DNA of 64,000 nt from Streptomyces collinus (GCF_031348265.1 NZ_CP133771.1:3968001-4032000); one strand, 5' to 3'. Positions 48,416 to 57,202 are shown, numbered from the stretch's first letter. The notes: generated from the letters alone by a model not told the origin. Translations and numbers: made by a program.

Positions 48416-49684
48416 CTACTCCGCACTCTCCGCCCGGCCCGCCGCAGCCTGAAGGTGGCCCAGGACGCCCGAGGGGCTGCCGCCGGCCGCGACGGCCTTG
48501 CCGATCTGCTGCTTGACCTGGGCGCTGACGTCGGCCCAGGAGGTCTTGCCGACCGGGTAGAGCTCGGAGGTCAGCAGCTCCTCCAGGAACGGCCTGAGAT
48601 GCCGGTCCTCCTCGGAGGCGGCCATGGTGCCGGACGCGGAGGAGGTGACCGGCAGCAGGTCGTACTCGCGGGAGAAGGCCAGCACGTTCTTCTCGCTGTA
48701 GACGAAGTCGAGGAAGTCGCCCACCTGGTCGCGGTGGCCGTTTGCACGGAAGGCCATCATCCAGTCGGCCACACCGAGCGTGGACTTGCTCGGGCCCCCC
48801 TTGCCCGGCATGGGCACCATGCCGTACTTCACGCCCTTGCTCTCGGCGATCTTCATCAGGGAGGGGTGGCCGTTGAGCATGCCGACCTGGCCCTTGGCGA
48901 ACGCGGCGAACGCGTCGGCCCGGTTCAGCTCGCCCGGCGCGACCGGCCCGACCAGGCCCTTGCCGACCAGGTCGTTCTTCAGCCAGGAGAAGGTGTCGAT
49001 GTTCTCCGGGGAGTCGATGCCGTAGCCGTCGACGCTGTCGGTGTAGCCGCCACCGCCGCTGAGCATCCACTGAAGGGTCTCGGCCTGCGCCTCCTCCGGG
49101 CCGAGCGGCAGCGCGTACGGGTACTTCACGCCCTCGGCCTTGAGCGCCTCGGCGTCCTCGGCGAGGTCGTCCCAGGACTCGGGCGGGGTGATGCCGGCCT
49201 TGGCGAAGAGGGTCTTGTTGTAGAAGAGGACGCGCGTGGAGGCGGCGAACGGCATCCCGTACTGCACGCCCTTCACCTGGCCCGCGGAGGCCAGCTGCCC
49301 GACGAAGTCGGCCTGCACGGGTATGGAGAGCAGGTCGTCGGCCTTGTAGAGCTGGTTCTTGGCCGCGTAGTCGGCGTAGGCGCCGATCTGCGCCATGTCC
49401 GGCGGGTCACCGGCGGCGACCATCTCTCTGACCTTGCGGTCGACGTCGTTCCAGGAGTAGACGCTGACGTCGATCCTGACGTCCGGGTGGTCGGCCTCGT
49501 ACTCCTCGGCGAGCTTGTCCCAGTACTTCTTCGAGCTGTTGGCCGCGCTGTCGCCGTAGTCGGCGGCGACCAGCTTGAGCGTCACGTCCCCCGAGCCGCC
49601 CGTGATGCCGCAGCCGCCGAGCACCGCCGTCATGCCCAGTGCGGACACCGCCGCGATCGTTCCTGCCATTCGCCGCCGCTGCAC
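48416..49684 (-). CDS. Sugar ABC transporter substrate-binding lipoprotein
   Basis: 422 residues from GTG 49684 (GGGGAAG upstream). Signal peptide with lipobox LGGC (Cys about 25). It is a type-1 extracellular solute-binding protein (MalE/NgcE-like fold): PDMAQIGAYADYAAKNQL, PFAASTRVLFYNKTLFAKAG, FAKGQVGMLNG. No permease or ATPase gene is adjacent, so it must borrow another set. It is divergent from nagK across two DasR-like sites, which suggests an amino-sugar ligand. Confidence 0.88.
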   Translation of the reverse strand: MQRRRMAGTIAAVSALGMTAVLGGCGITGGSGDVTLKLVAADYGDSAANSSKKYWDKLAEEYEADHPDVRIDVSVYSWNDVDRKVREMVAAGDPPDMAQIGAYADYAAKNQLYKADDLLSIPVQADFVGQLASAGQVKGVQYGMPFAASTRVLFYNKTLFAKAGITPPESWDDLAEDAEALKAEGVKYPYALPLGPEEAQAETLQWMLSGGGGYTDSVDGYGIDSPENIDTFSWLKNDLVGKGLVGPVAPGELNRADAFAAFAKGQVGMLNGHPSLMKIAESKGVKYGMVPMPGKGGPSKSTLGVADWMMAFRANGHRDQVGDFLDFVYSEKNVLAFSREYDLLPVTSSASGTMAASEEDRHLRPFLEELLTSELYPVGKTSWADVSAQVKQQIGKAVAAGGSPSGVLGHLQAAAGRAESAE

Positions 49685-49741
49685 CGCTGTTCTTCCCCAA
49701 CCCTGGCGTCGCCGCCTCTGAAACTTTTCGATATTCGGAAT

Positions 49742-49774
49742 AAGGTCTACACCACGTGAGTGGACTAGACCTCT
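49742..49774. promoter_or_regulatory. Two DasR-like (dre) operator sites
   Basis: Site 1 AAGGTCTACACCACGT (49742-49757) and site 2 AGTGGACTAGACCTCT (49759-49774) resemble the palindromic dre consensus A(C/G)TGGTCTAGACCA(C/G)T. Site 2 matches at 14 of 16 positions; site 1 is weaker. They lie in the 117-base divergent region between the sugar-binding lipoprotein and nagK. DasR represses GlcNAc genes and is released by GlcN-6-P. Confidence 0.7.
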
Positions 49775-49801
49775 TGCGGGTCACCGGGTCACACTGTTTC
49801 C

Positions 49802-50743
49802 GTGAGACATGTCATCGCCCTCGACGTGGGCGGCACCGGAATGAAGGCCGCCCTGGCCGGGCCCGGGGGCGAGGTGCTGCACCGGGCCCGCCGGGCCACC
49901 GGACGCGCCCAGGGGCCGGACGCCGTCGTCGCGGGCATCCTCGACTTCGCCGCCGAGCTGCACGCCTACGGCGCCGAGCACTTCGGCACGCCCGCGTCCG
50001 CCGCCGGCGTGGCCGTCCCCGGGATCGTCGACGAGGCGGACGGTGTCGCCGTCTACGCCGCCAACCTCGGCTGGCGCGACGTCCCGCTGCGCGAACTGCT
50101 GGCGCAGCGGCTCGGTGTGCCGGTCGCCCTCGGCCACGACGTGCGCACCGGCGGCCTCGCCGAGGGCCGGGTCGGCGCGGGCCGGGGCGCGGACCGCTTC
50201 CTGTTCGTGGCCCTGGGCACCGGCATCGCGGGCGCCATCGGCGTCGACGGCCGGGTCGAGGCGGGCGCGCACGGCTTCGCGGGCGAGATCGGCCACATCG
50301 TCGTACGCCCCGGCGGGGCCCCCTGCCCGTGCGGGCAGCACGGCTGCCTGGAGCGCTTCGCCTCGGCGGCGGCCGTGAGCGAGGCCTGGGCGGCCGCCTC
50401 CGGCGACCCGGACGCCGACGCCGCCGACTGCGCGAAGGCGGTGGACTCCGGCGACCCGAAGGCCCGGGCGGTCTGGCAGGAGGCCGTGGACGCCCTGGCC
50501 GACGGCCTGGTCACGGCCCTGACGCTGCTGGATCCCCGCACTTTGATCATCGGCGGCGGCTTGGCGGAGGCGGGGGAAACCCTGTTCGCGCCGCTCAGGG
50601 AAGCGATCCGCCGCCGCATCACCTTCCAGAAACAGCCGACACTCGTCCCGGCGGCGCTGGGGGACAGCGCCGGTTGCCTGGGGGCGGGCCTGCTGGCCTG
50701 GGACCTTCTGGCATCGACCGACCGCATGGAGGTAACGCCCTGA
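49802..50743 (+). CDS. nagK: ROK-family sugar kinase, probably N-acetylglucosamine kinase
   Basis: 313 residues from GTG 49802. ROK kinase: phosphate motif LDVGGTGMKAALAG, second glycine motif VALGTGIAGAIGV, HIVVRPGGAPCPCGQHGCLE (zinc site) and the hydrophobic C-terminal LDPRTLIIGGGLAE. It phosphorylates GlcNAc to GlcNAc-6-P, which NagA then deacetylates. The stop overlaps the nagA start (TGATG). A dre pair lies 28 bases upstream. Confidence 0.87.
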   Translation: MRHVIALDVGGTGMKAALAGPGGEVLHRARRATGRAQGPDAVVAGILDFAAELHAYGAEHFGTPASAAGVAVPGIVDEADGVAVYAANLGWRDVPLRELLAQRLGVPVALGHDVRTGGLAEGRVGAGRGADRFLFVALGTGIAGAIGVDGRVEAGAHGFAGEIGHIVVRPGGAPCPCGQHGCLERFASAAAVSEAWAAASGDPDADAADCAKAVDSGDPKARAVWQEAVDALADGLVTALTLLDPRTLIIGGGLAEAGETLFAPLREAIRRRITFQKQPTLVPAALGDSAGCLGAGLLAWDLLASTDRMEVTP

Positions 50744-51954
50744 TGGCATCGCCGCAAGGGGCGCGGGGAACTGCGCGACCAGCCACGACGCACCCGCACT
50801 CCGCTCCATCGGGGACCCCCGCCGTGCTCACGGGCGCGACAGTGGTCCTCCCCACCGGAACCGTCGAAAACGGCCAGGTAGCCATCGACGGCGCCCGCAT
50901 CACCCGGGTCCCCCCGGAGAACGCCCACGTCATCGACGCAACCGGCCACTACGTGATCCCCGGCTTCGTCGACCTGCACAACCACGGCGGCGGCGGAGCC
51001 TCCTTCACCTCCGGCTCGGTCGACGACATCCTCAAGGGCATCCACACCCACCGCCTGCACGGCACGACCACCCTGGTCGCCTCCACCGTCACGGGCGACA
51101 TGGACTCCCTGACCCACCGCGCGGGCCTGCTGAGCGAACTCGCCGAGCAGGGCGAGATCGCCGGCGTCCACTTCGAGGGCCCCTTCATCTCCCCCTGCCG
51201 CAAGGGAGCCCACTCCGAGGCCCTCCTGCGCGACCCCCACCCCGCGGAGGTCCGCAAGCTGATCGACGCGGCCCGGGGCCGGGCGAAGATGCTCACCCTG
51301 GCCACCGAACTCCCCGGCGGCCTCGACTCCGTGCGCCTCCTCGCCGACCACGGCGTGATCGCGGCGATCGGCCACACGGACGCCACGTACGAGCAGACGG
51401 TCGAGGCCATCGACGCGGGCGCCACGGTCGCCACCCACCTCTTCAACGCGATGCCCCCGCTCGGCCACCGCTCCCCCGGCCCGATCACCGCGCTCCTGGA
51501 GGACGACCGCATCACGGTCGAGCTGATCAACGACGGCACGCACCTGCACCCCGCCGCGCTGCAGCTGGCGTTCCACCACGCGGGCGCCCGCCGGGTCGCG
51601 TTCATCACGGACGCGATGGACGCGGCCGGTTTCGGCGACGGACGCTACTGGCTGGGCCCACTGGAGGTGGAGGTCGCGGACGGCGTGGCCCGGCTGGTGG
51701 AGGACGGCACGATCGCCGGCTCGACCCTCACGCTGGACCGCGCCTTCAAGCGGGCGGTCACGGTCGACGGCCTGTCCGTCGAGGACGCGGTGACGGCCCT
51801 GTCCGCCACCCCGGCCCGGCTGCTCGGCATGGCCGACACGATCGGCTCACTGGAGCCCGGAAAATACGCCGACCTGCTGATCCTGGACTCCGCGTACGAG
51901 GTGAAGGGCGTGATGCGCCGGGGTGAATGGGTGGTCGGTCCCCAACTGGGCTGA
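50743..51954 (+). CDS. nagA: N-acetylglucosamine-6-phosphate deacetylase
   Basis: 403 residues from ATG 50743 with GGAGG ten bases upstream. Amidohydrolase that makes GlcN-6-P, the DasR effector. Metal and active-site segments: VDLHNHGGGG, HFEGPFISP, AIGHTDATY, THLFNAMPPL, ELINDGTHLHP and FITDAMDAAG. Residues ~3-25 (SPQGARGTARPATTHPHSAP) are encoded by a dispersed repeat, not by normal NagA sequence. The conserved enzyme begins near residue 30 (VLTGATVVLP). Confidence 0.95.
   Translation: MASPQGARGTARPATTHPHSAPSGTPAVLTGATVVLPTGTVENGQVAIDGARITRVPPENAHVIDATGHYVIPGFVDLHNHGGGGASFTSGSVDDILKGIHTHRLHGTTTLVASTVTGDMDSLTHRAGLLSELAEQGEIAGVHFEGPFISPCRKGAHSEALLRDPHPAEVRKLIDAARGRAKMLTLATELPGGLDSVRLLADHGVIAAIGHTDATYEQTVEAIDAGATVATHLFNAMPPLGHRSPGPITALLEDDRITVELINDGTHLHPAALQLAFHHAGARRVAFITDAMDAAGFGDGRYWLGPLEVEVADGVARLVEDGTIAGSTLTLDRAFKRAVTVDGLSVEDAVTALSATPARLLGMADTIGSLEPGKYADLLILDSAYEVKGVMRRGEWVVGPQLG
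50751..50806 (+). repeat. Dispersed Streptomyces-type repeat inside the nagA start, copy 4
   Basis: AAGGGGCGCGGGGAACTGCG then CGACCAGCCACGACGCACCC. It is the same family as the copy at 48061, with GGGGCGCGGGGAACTGCGCG identical. It begins eight bases after the nagA ATG and is translated. Confidence 0.75.
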
Positions 51955-52074
51955 TCCATCCCCCAGTCGGGAGACGGTGGCCGACTCCAGGACTGGGCCG
52001 ACCGCCGTCTCTTTGGCATGATCGGGCTACCTGCACGTTCACGTCGGCAAGCACATCGGGGGAGGTCGGCCCAG

Positions 52075-53004
52075 GTGATCCTCACGGTCACGCTGAACAC
52101 CGCTCTCGACATCACCTACCGCGTACGGTCCCTCAGGCCGCACGCCTCGCACCGCGTCTCCGAGGTGACGGAACGCCCCGGCGGCAAGGGCGTCAACGTG
52201 GCCCGGGTGCTCGCGGCCCTCGGGCACGAGGTGACGGTGACGGGGTTCACGGGCGGGGCGACGGGCCGGGTCGTGCAGGAGAAGCTCGCGGCGGTACCGG
52301 GCGTGATGGACGCGCTCGTCCCGCTCTCCGGGGCGACCCGCCGCACGGTCGCCGTGGTCGACGAGCACACCGGCGACACGACGCAGCTGAACGAACCGGG
52401 CCCCACGGTCACACCCACCGAATGGTCGGCCTTCCAGGAGGCCTACGAGGACCTGCTGCCCACGGCGTCGGTGGTGGCCCTGTGCGGCAGCCTGCCGCCG
52501 GGTGTCCCGGTGGGCGCGTACGCGGGCCTGATCCGCACGGCCCGCTCCTTCGGTCTCCCGGTCCTCCTGGACACCAGCGGCGAGCCCCTGCGCCGGGGCG
52601 TCGCGGCCCGCCCCGACATCATCAAGCCGAACGCCGACGAGCTGGCGGAACTGACCGGCTCCCACGAGCCGCTGCGCGCCACCCAGGACGCCCGCCGCCG
52701 GGGCGCGGGCGCGGTGGTCGCCTCCCTCGGCCCCGAGGGCCTCCTCGCCGCCACCCGAGAGGGCCGCTGGCGAGCCACCCCACCGACCACGGCCCGAGGC
52801 AACCCGACGGGCGCGGGCGACGCGGTGGTGGCGGGCCTGCTCTCGGGTTTGGTGGAACACCTCCCCTGGCCGACCCGCCTGGCCCGGGCCATCGCTCTGT
52901 CGACGGCGACGGTGCAGGCACCGGTGGCGGGGGAGTTCGACCGGGGGGTGTACGAGGAGGTGCTGGGGCTCGTCACTGTGGCGAACGAGACGTCGGCGGC
53001 GTGA
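52075..53004 (+). CDS. PfkB-family hexose kinase (1-phosphofructokinase-like)
   Basis: 309 residues from GTG 52075, with GGGGGAGG upstream. Ribokinase/PfkB fold: N-terminal motif ERPGGKGVNVARVL, substrate Asn/Asp positions near LNEPGPTVT, and the C-terminal motif GNPTGAGDAVVAGLL with catalytic Asp. It is of the 1-phosphofructokinase/tagatose-6-phosphate kinase group. It follows nagA by 120 bases, so a role in GlcN-6-P or fructose phosphate flow is possible but not shown. Confidence 0.88.
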   Translation: MILTVTLNTALDITYRVRSLRPHASHRVSEVTERPGGKGVNVARVLAALGHEVTVTGFTGGATGRVVQEKLAAVPGVMDALVPLSGATRRTVAVVDEHTGDTTQLNEPGPTVTPTEWSAFQEAYEDLLPTASVVALCGSLPPGVPVGAYAGLIRTARSFGLPVLLDTSGEPLRRGVAARPDIIKPNADELAELTGSHEPLRATQDARRRGAGAVVASLGPEGLLAATREGRWRATPPTTARGNPTGAGDAVVAGLLSGLVEHLPWPTRLARAIALSTATVQAPVAGEFDRGVYEEVLGLVTVANETSAA

Positions 53005-53023
53005 CGAACACCCGGTCGAAATA

Positions 53024-53039
53024 GCGTAGTTGCGCTACC
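53024..53039. promoter_or_regulatory. Inverted repeat TAGCG-N6-CGCTA before the SH3-like gene
   Basis: Lies 20 bases after the PfkB stop; TAAGAT (53050-53055) further on is a possible -10 for the SH3-like gene, but no -35 fits well. It could be part of an operator or a weak end signal. Confidence 0.3.
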
Positions 53040-53096
53040 CCCTGTCGCCTAAGATCACGAGCGACCAAGATTGACCTCTTGTTGGGGGAACAACCG

Positions 53097-53477
53097 TTGA
53101 ACAAGATCGCAAGGCTTGCCATGGCCGGCATCGCCTCCGTGGGTCTCGTCGCCACCATGAACTCGGCGGCCACGGCCGCTCCGACAGCCACCTCGGTCGT
53201 CGCCGGGCCGGCCGGCGCCCAGGACTGGGGCGGCGGCTGGAGTGACGTCAGGGACGTCACCATCCGCGAGAAGCCCAGCGCCACGTCCCGCAAGATCGGC
53301 ACCCTTAAGAAGGGGAAGATCGTGAAGTGCTGGGTCGCCGGGTGCAGCGCGGTGGACGGCGGCAAGTACAAGTGCACCAGCAGCTCGCCCACCGAGAACC
53401 GCTGGCACGAGGTGAACTGGGGCGGCAAGAAGCGGTACGCGGCGACGCGCTGCCTGGAGTGGGGCCGGGTCGAGTGA
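53097..53477 (+). CDS. Secreted SH3-like protein
   Basis: 126 residues from TTG 53097 (GGGGGAA upstream); a TTG at 53079 would extend it. Signal peptide LNKIARLAMAGIASVGLVAT with AAATA-type cleavage. The mature part is a bacterial SH3-like domain (VTIREKPSATSRKIGTLKKG ... WHEVNWGGKKRYAATRCLEW), a fold often used for wall binding. Three cysteines (CWVAGC, KCTSS) and a later C suggest disulfides. Ligand unknown. Confidence 0.82.
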   Translation: MNKIARLAMAGIASVGLVATMNSAATAAPTATSVVAGPAGAQDWGGGWSDVRDVTIREKPSATSRKIGTLKKGKIVKCWVAGCSAVDGGKYKCTSSSPTENRWHEVNWGGKKRYAATRCLEWGRVE

Positions 53478-53500
53478 CCTGAGCCCGTCGGGCTTGAACG

Positions 53501-53542
53501 ACGGCGGCCGTCCACCCGCGCGGTGCGGGGGACGGCCGCCGT
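53501..53542. terminator. Bidirectional terminator
   Basis: Perfect 13-bp stem ACGGCGGCCGTCC / GGACGGCCGCCGT with a 16-nt loop, between the convergent ends at 53477 and 53561. Confidence 0.8.
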
Positions 53543-53560
53543 GGTGAAGCGCCGGTCTTG

Positions 53561-54505
53561 TCAGCCCTTGGGCGGGGCCAGGGAGAACTGGTCGAGCACC
53601 GCATCGCACTTGTTGCCCTCGTTGCAGGCGAGCTCGATGGTGTTGGTGCCCTTGGTCAGGTTCACGAGGGCCCAGGTGCTCTTCCAGCCCTGCTCCCAGT
53701 CACCCTTGGGCGTGTTCCCGAAGTTCTGCATGTCCAGGGGCCGGGTCTGGGCCTTGCCGTTGACCACGAGAGTCGCGTCGGCGTCCGTGCCGGGGACGCC
53801 GTAGTCCACGTTGAGCCGGTAGCTGCCGGCCTTCTCGATACCGTCGACCGTCCAGGTCACCTTGGCACCGACCTGGTTGAAGCCGGTCACATAGACCCCG
53901 CCCTCGGCCTTCGCGCCCTTGAACTCGGACGCCGTCGTCATGCCGGGGCTGAGCCGCAGGGCCTTCGCGTCGGTCTTCGGGAGATCCTGCTTGGCCGCTC
54001 CGGCCTTGCTCGCCGACGGGCTCGGCTTCGACTCCTCGGACTGGGTCGGGCTCGTGCCCACCTTGTCGGACGCGTCGTCCTTGTCCTTGTCGCCGCCCAG
54101 CATGGCCACGCCGATGCCGATGACGACCGCGGCGACCACCGCGATCGCTCCGATCAGCAGCCCCTTGGTGTTGGGGCCGCGGCCACCCCGGCCGCCACCG
54201 CCCCCAGAGCCGGCGTGGTGTGCGGTCTGCGCACCGCCCGGCAGCGTCTCCGGCGCCGCGTAGTGCGCGTTCGGCTGACTGTAGGAGCCCTGCTGCTGCG
54301 GGACCTGGCCGTGCGGCGCGGTCTGCGCGTTCTGCGGCTGCTGGCCGTACTGGCGCGTGCCGACCGCGCGCACCCGGTTGACCGAGTTCGGGTAGCCGTA
54401 ACCCCCGGACGGCGGCTGGGCCCCGTTGGCCTGCCCGTCGGCGTAGAGATAGCCGAACGGGTCGTCGTCCTCGGGCGTGCTCGCGCCGTTGTTGCCGGGC
54501 GTCAT
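53561..54505 (-). CDS. Single-pass membrane protein with C-terminal carbohydrate-binding-like domain
   Basis: 314 residues. The N-terminal ~110 residues are Gln/Pro/Gly rich (cytoplasmic, disordered). One hydrophobic helix follows (GLLIGAIAVVAAVVIGIGVA), then a Ser/Lys linker (TSPTQSEESKPSPSASKA). The C-terminal ~130 residues (EFKGAKAEGGVYVTGFNQVG, GSYRLNVDYGVPG, NTIELACNEGNKCDAVLDQF) look like a CBM6/CBM35-type sandwich outside the cell. The exact fold is inferred from pattern. It probably anchors or senses wall carbohydrate. Confidence 0.78.
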   Translation of the reverse strand: MTPGNNGASTPEDDDPFGYLYADGQANGAQPPSGGYGYPNSVNRVRAVGTRQYGQQPQNAQTAPHGQVPQQQGSYSQPNAHYAAPETLPGGAQTAHHAGSGGGGGRGGRGPNTKGLLIGAIAVVAAVVIGIGVAMLGGDKDKDDASDKVGTSPTQSEESKPSPSASKAGAAKQDLPKTDAKALRLSPGMTTASEFKGAKAEGGVYVTGFNQVGAKVTWTVDGIEKAGSYRLNVDYGVPGTDADATLVVNGKAQTRPLDMQNFGNTPKGDWEQGWKSTWALVNLTKGTNTIELACNEGNKCDAVLDQFSLAPPKG

Positions 54506-54622
54506 CCCTTGGTCTCCTCAGTCAGGTGCGGTGCATGCGGTACACGGGTGAGTAAGCGAGCCTACCCGCTCCCAGAGACCCAAACGGGTGACTCAGACCG
54601 CATCAACTCGCTGACCAGGGCT

Positions 54623-56281
54623 TCACCCGGCGCGTCTGTGTTGTTTGGGACGAGATCGTTTCTCGACGTACATCCGCTCGTCAGCGGATTTCAACACTTC
54701 GTCCGCCGTCATTCCACAGTGTGCCCATCCGATGCCGAAGCTGGCGCCCACCCGGACGGCCCGCCCCTCGGCACGGATGGGCTGGATGATCTCGTTGCGG
54801 AGCCGGACCGCGAGGTCCTGCGCGTCGGCACGGCCGAGCCCGTCGGCCAGGATGACGAATTCGTCACCCCCGAGCCGCGCGACCGTGTCCCCGTCGCGGA
54901 CGCCGTTGCTCAGCCGCCGGGCGACCTCGATGAGAACCGCGTCACCCGCGTTGTGACCGAACCGGTCGTTGATCGACTTGAAGCCGTCGAGGTCGCAGAA
55001 GAGCACCGCGAGGCCCTTGGTGCCGTCGTCGTGGTTCCCGTCCGGGGCGACGGTGTGCACGTGGTGGTCGTAGGCGTCGTACGGCTCCGCGCCCTGCCGG
55101 AAGTCGAAGCCGGGCCCGACCACGTCGAAGGCCGGGTGGCCGTAGGCCGCGTCGACGGACTCCACGGCGGTGTGCGGGGATGACGCGCGTTGACAGAGCC
55201 GGGCGGACAGGCGGGAGCGCAGCTCCGCGGAGTTCGGCAGGCCGGTGAGCGAGTCGTGCGAGGCGCGGTGGGCGAGCTGGAGCTCGCGGCGCTTGCGCTC
55301 CTCGATGTCCTCGACGTGGGTGAGGAGGAAGCGGGGGCCGTCGGCGGCGTCCGCGACCACGCTGTTGCGCAGGCTGACCCAGACGTACGTGCCGTCGCGG
55401 CGGCCGAGGCGGAGCTCGGCGCGCCCGCCCTCCGCCGAGGTGCGCAGCAGGGTGCCTATGTCCTCGGGGTGGACCAGGTCGGAGAACGAGTAGCGGCGCA
55501 TCGCGGAGGCGGGGCGGCCCAGCAGCCGGCACAGCGCGTCGTTGGTGCGCAGGATCCGGCCGTGCTGGTCGCCGCCCATCTCGGCGATGGCCATGCCGGA
55601 CGGCGCGTACTCGAAGGCCTGCCTGAAGCTTTCCTCGCTCGCCCGCAGGGCCTGCTGCTCGCGCTCCAGCCGGACCAGGGCGCGCTGCATGTTGGCGCGC
55701 AGCCGGGCGTTGCTGATGGCGATGGCGGCCTGGAAGGCGTACATCTGGAGCGCCTCGCGGCCCCAGGCCCCGGGGCGGCGGCCATTGCGCGGCCGGTCCA
55801 CGGACAGAACGCCGATCAGCTCGCCGCACGTACCGCTGCCCTTCGGAGCGGGCGCGTACATGGGGGCGAAGAGGCGGTCGGCCGGGTGCCACTCGTCCTC
55901 GAAGCGGGGAGCGGGGCCGTCGGTGTACCACTGCGGGACGTCGTCGTCGTCGAGGACCCAGCCCTCGGTGTGCGGTATGAACACCAGGTCGCCCCAGTGC
56001 TCGCCCATGCCGAGGCGGCGTTCCCAGGACTCGCGCGAGCCGACGCGGCCGGTGATGAGGGCCTCGGCGGCGGGGTTCCCGGCGAAGGCGGCGACGACGA
56101 GGTCGCCGTCCGGCCGTACGAGGTTCACGCACGCCAGCTCGTACCCGAGGGCCGCGACGACGCCCTCCGCGACGGTCTGCAGTGTGTCCGCCAGGCTGCG
56201 GGCCGTGTTCATGTCGGCCATGACCTGGTGCAGTTGTCGCAGGGACGCAAGACGGACGTAGGGCTCCGACTCGGTCTCCAT
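54623..56281 (-). CDS. cdgB: Diguanylate cyclase with GAF-PAS-PAC-GGDEF layout
   Basis: 552 residues from ATG 56281, chosen for its GGGGGGAGG ribosome binding site; an upstream ATG would add 25. GAF-like domain (about 20-190), PAS/PAC (about 225-345; HVEDIEERKRRELQ), then a GGDEF domain with intact active site RLGGDEF and DGFKSINDRFGH. It should make cyclic di-GMP. The layout and neighbours match CdgB of S. coelicolor, a BldD target involved in development. BldD and Crp-like sites lie upstream. Confidence 0.92.
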   Translation of the reverse strand: METESEPYVRLASLRQLHQVMADMNTARSLADTLQTVAEGVVAALGYELACVNLVRPDGDLVVAAFAGNPAAEALITGRVGSRESWERRLGMGEHWGDLVFIPHTEGWVLDDDDVPQWYTDGPAPRFEDEWHPADRLFAPMYAPAPKGSGTCGELIGVLSVDRPRNGRRPGAWGREALQMYAFQAAIAISNARLRANMQRALVRLEREQQALRASEESFRQAFEYAPSGMAIAEMGGDQHGRILRTNDALCRLLGRPASAMRRYSFSDLVHPEDIGTLLRTSAEGGRAELRLGRRDGTYVWVSLRNSVVADAADGPRFLLTHVEDIEERKRRELQLAHRASHDSLTGLPNSAELRSRLSARLCQRASSPHTAVESVDAAYGHPAFDVVGPGFDFRQGAEPYDAYDHHVHTVAPDGNHDDGTKGLAVLFCDLDGFKSINDRFGHNAGDAVLIEVARRLSNGVRDGDTVARLGGDEFVILADGLGRADAQDLAVRLRNEIIQPIRAEGRAVRVGASFGIGWAHCGMTADEVLKSADERMYVEKRSRPKQHRRAG

Positions 56282-56380
56282 GCTCGCCCTCCCCCCGAGT
56301 ACTCGCAGCGATTCAAGGGTCTCGTCGGCGTATCGTCCTGGCAGCTTCCCAGCCACTGAATCACAGCGCGCTGCTCACTC

Positions 56381-56395
56381 GGTACACAGGGTCAA
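56381..56395 (-). promoter_or_regulatory. BldD-type box upstream of cdgB
   Basis: On the minus strand TTGACCCTGTGTACC fits the BldD consensus NTNACNC(A/T)GNGTNAN at all but one fixed position. It lies 100 bases before the start codon. Confidence 0.6.
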
Positions 56396-56409
56396 CAATT
56401 CCTGCCCCT

Positions 56410-56425
56410 TGTGACTCAAGTCACA
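56410..56425. promoter_or_regulatory. Crp-like palindrome upstream of cdgB
   Basis: TGTGACTCAAGTCACA is a perfect 16-bp palindrome of the form TGTGA-N6-TCACA, the Crp pattern; Streptomyces Crp recognises a similar GTG-N6-GNCAC form. It is the only such site noticed in the window. Confidence 0.55.
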
Positions 56426-56617
56426 GGCAAACCTGAACAATTGAGTGGAGTTTCTGCGTTCTTCACGTGCGGCTACCGAACACAAACTTTGTCAGGTTGC
56501 GCACATTTTTCCTTCCTGCTCCTCCGCGGGCCGCGGCAGGTCCGTCGGGAGTCCTAGGACCGTGATCGGGCGGGAGTCCGATGCGCAGCGCGTGGGGCGG
56601 AGATTAGCGTTTCCGGC
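56426..56617. other. Divergent region between cdgB and the flavin reductase
   Basis: With 56282-56425 this forms a 336-base non-coding span. It holds the BldD box and Crp palindrome (separate entries). No further gene was seen. Confidence 0.4.
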
Positions 56618-57202
56618 GTGCCGAACACTCCCGCCGCCACGTCCCCGATCATTCCGTCGCCCGCCTCCGGGCATGCTGAGGGGGTGAGCAACGACGAGTT
56701 CCGCGCCGCCATGTCCCGGCTGGCCTCGGGTGTGGTCCTGGTGACCGCGCAGGAGCCGCCGCTCGACCCGGACGACCCCACGGCGCCGGGCGGCGAGGAC
56801 GTGGGCATGACGGCCACGGCCTTCATGTCGGTGTCCCTGGACCCGCCCCTGGTGCTGGTGAGCCTGCGCGAGGGCTCCCGCATGGACGAGCTGCTGGAGG
56901 AGCAGGAGCAGTGGGGGGTCTCGGTCCTCTCCGAGAGCCAGCGGCACATCGCCGGCCGTTTCGCGATGAAGGGCCGGGTCAGCGACCGGCTGCTGTTCGC
57001 CGACATCCCGTACACCCGCGGCGAGTACACCGACGCCCCGCTGGTCGGCGGCGCCCTGGCCGTCCTGGAGTGCCGCACCGAGCAGCGCGTGCCGGCGGGC
57101 GACCACACGCTGGTCATCGGCCGCGTCCTGACGGCCCGGGTGCCGAGCGCGGAGGGCGGGCCGCTGACGTACTTCCGGGGCCGGTACCGGCAGTTGGGCT
57201 GA
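56618..57202 (+). CDS. Flavin reductase family protein
   Basis: 194 residues from GTG 56618; GTG 56684 (VSNDEFRAAMSRL) is an alternative. FMN-binding split barrel of the flavin reductase (HpaC/DIM6) family: FRAAMSRLASGVVLVTA, GMTATAFMSVSLDPPLVLVS and LAVLECR. It reduces free FMN/FAD with NAD(P)H, usually for a partner monooxygenase; none is adjacent. Confidence 0.88.
   Translation: MPNTPAATSPIIPSPASGHAEGVSNDEFRAAMSRLASGVVLVTAQEPPLDPDDPTAPGGEDVGMTATAFMSVSLDPPLVLVSLREGSRMDELLEEQEQWGVSVLSESQRHIAGRFAMKGRVSDRLLFADIPYTRGEYTDAPLVGGALAVLECRTEQRVPAGDHTLVIGRVLTARVPSAEGGPLTYFRGRYRQLG

Noticed and set aside
54165..54215. Possible frameshift at the poly-glycine stretch of the CBM-like protein
   Set aside because: The frame stays open through the Gly/Arg run and continues into a good membrane helix, so it is a normal linker.
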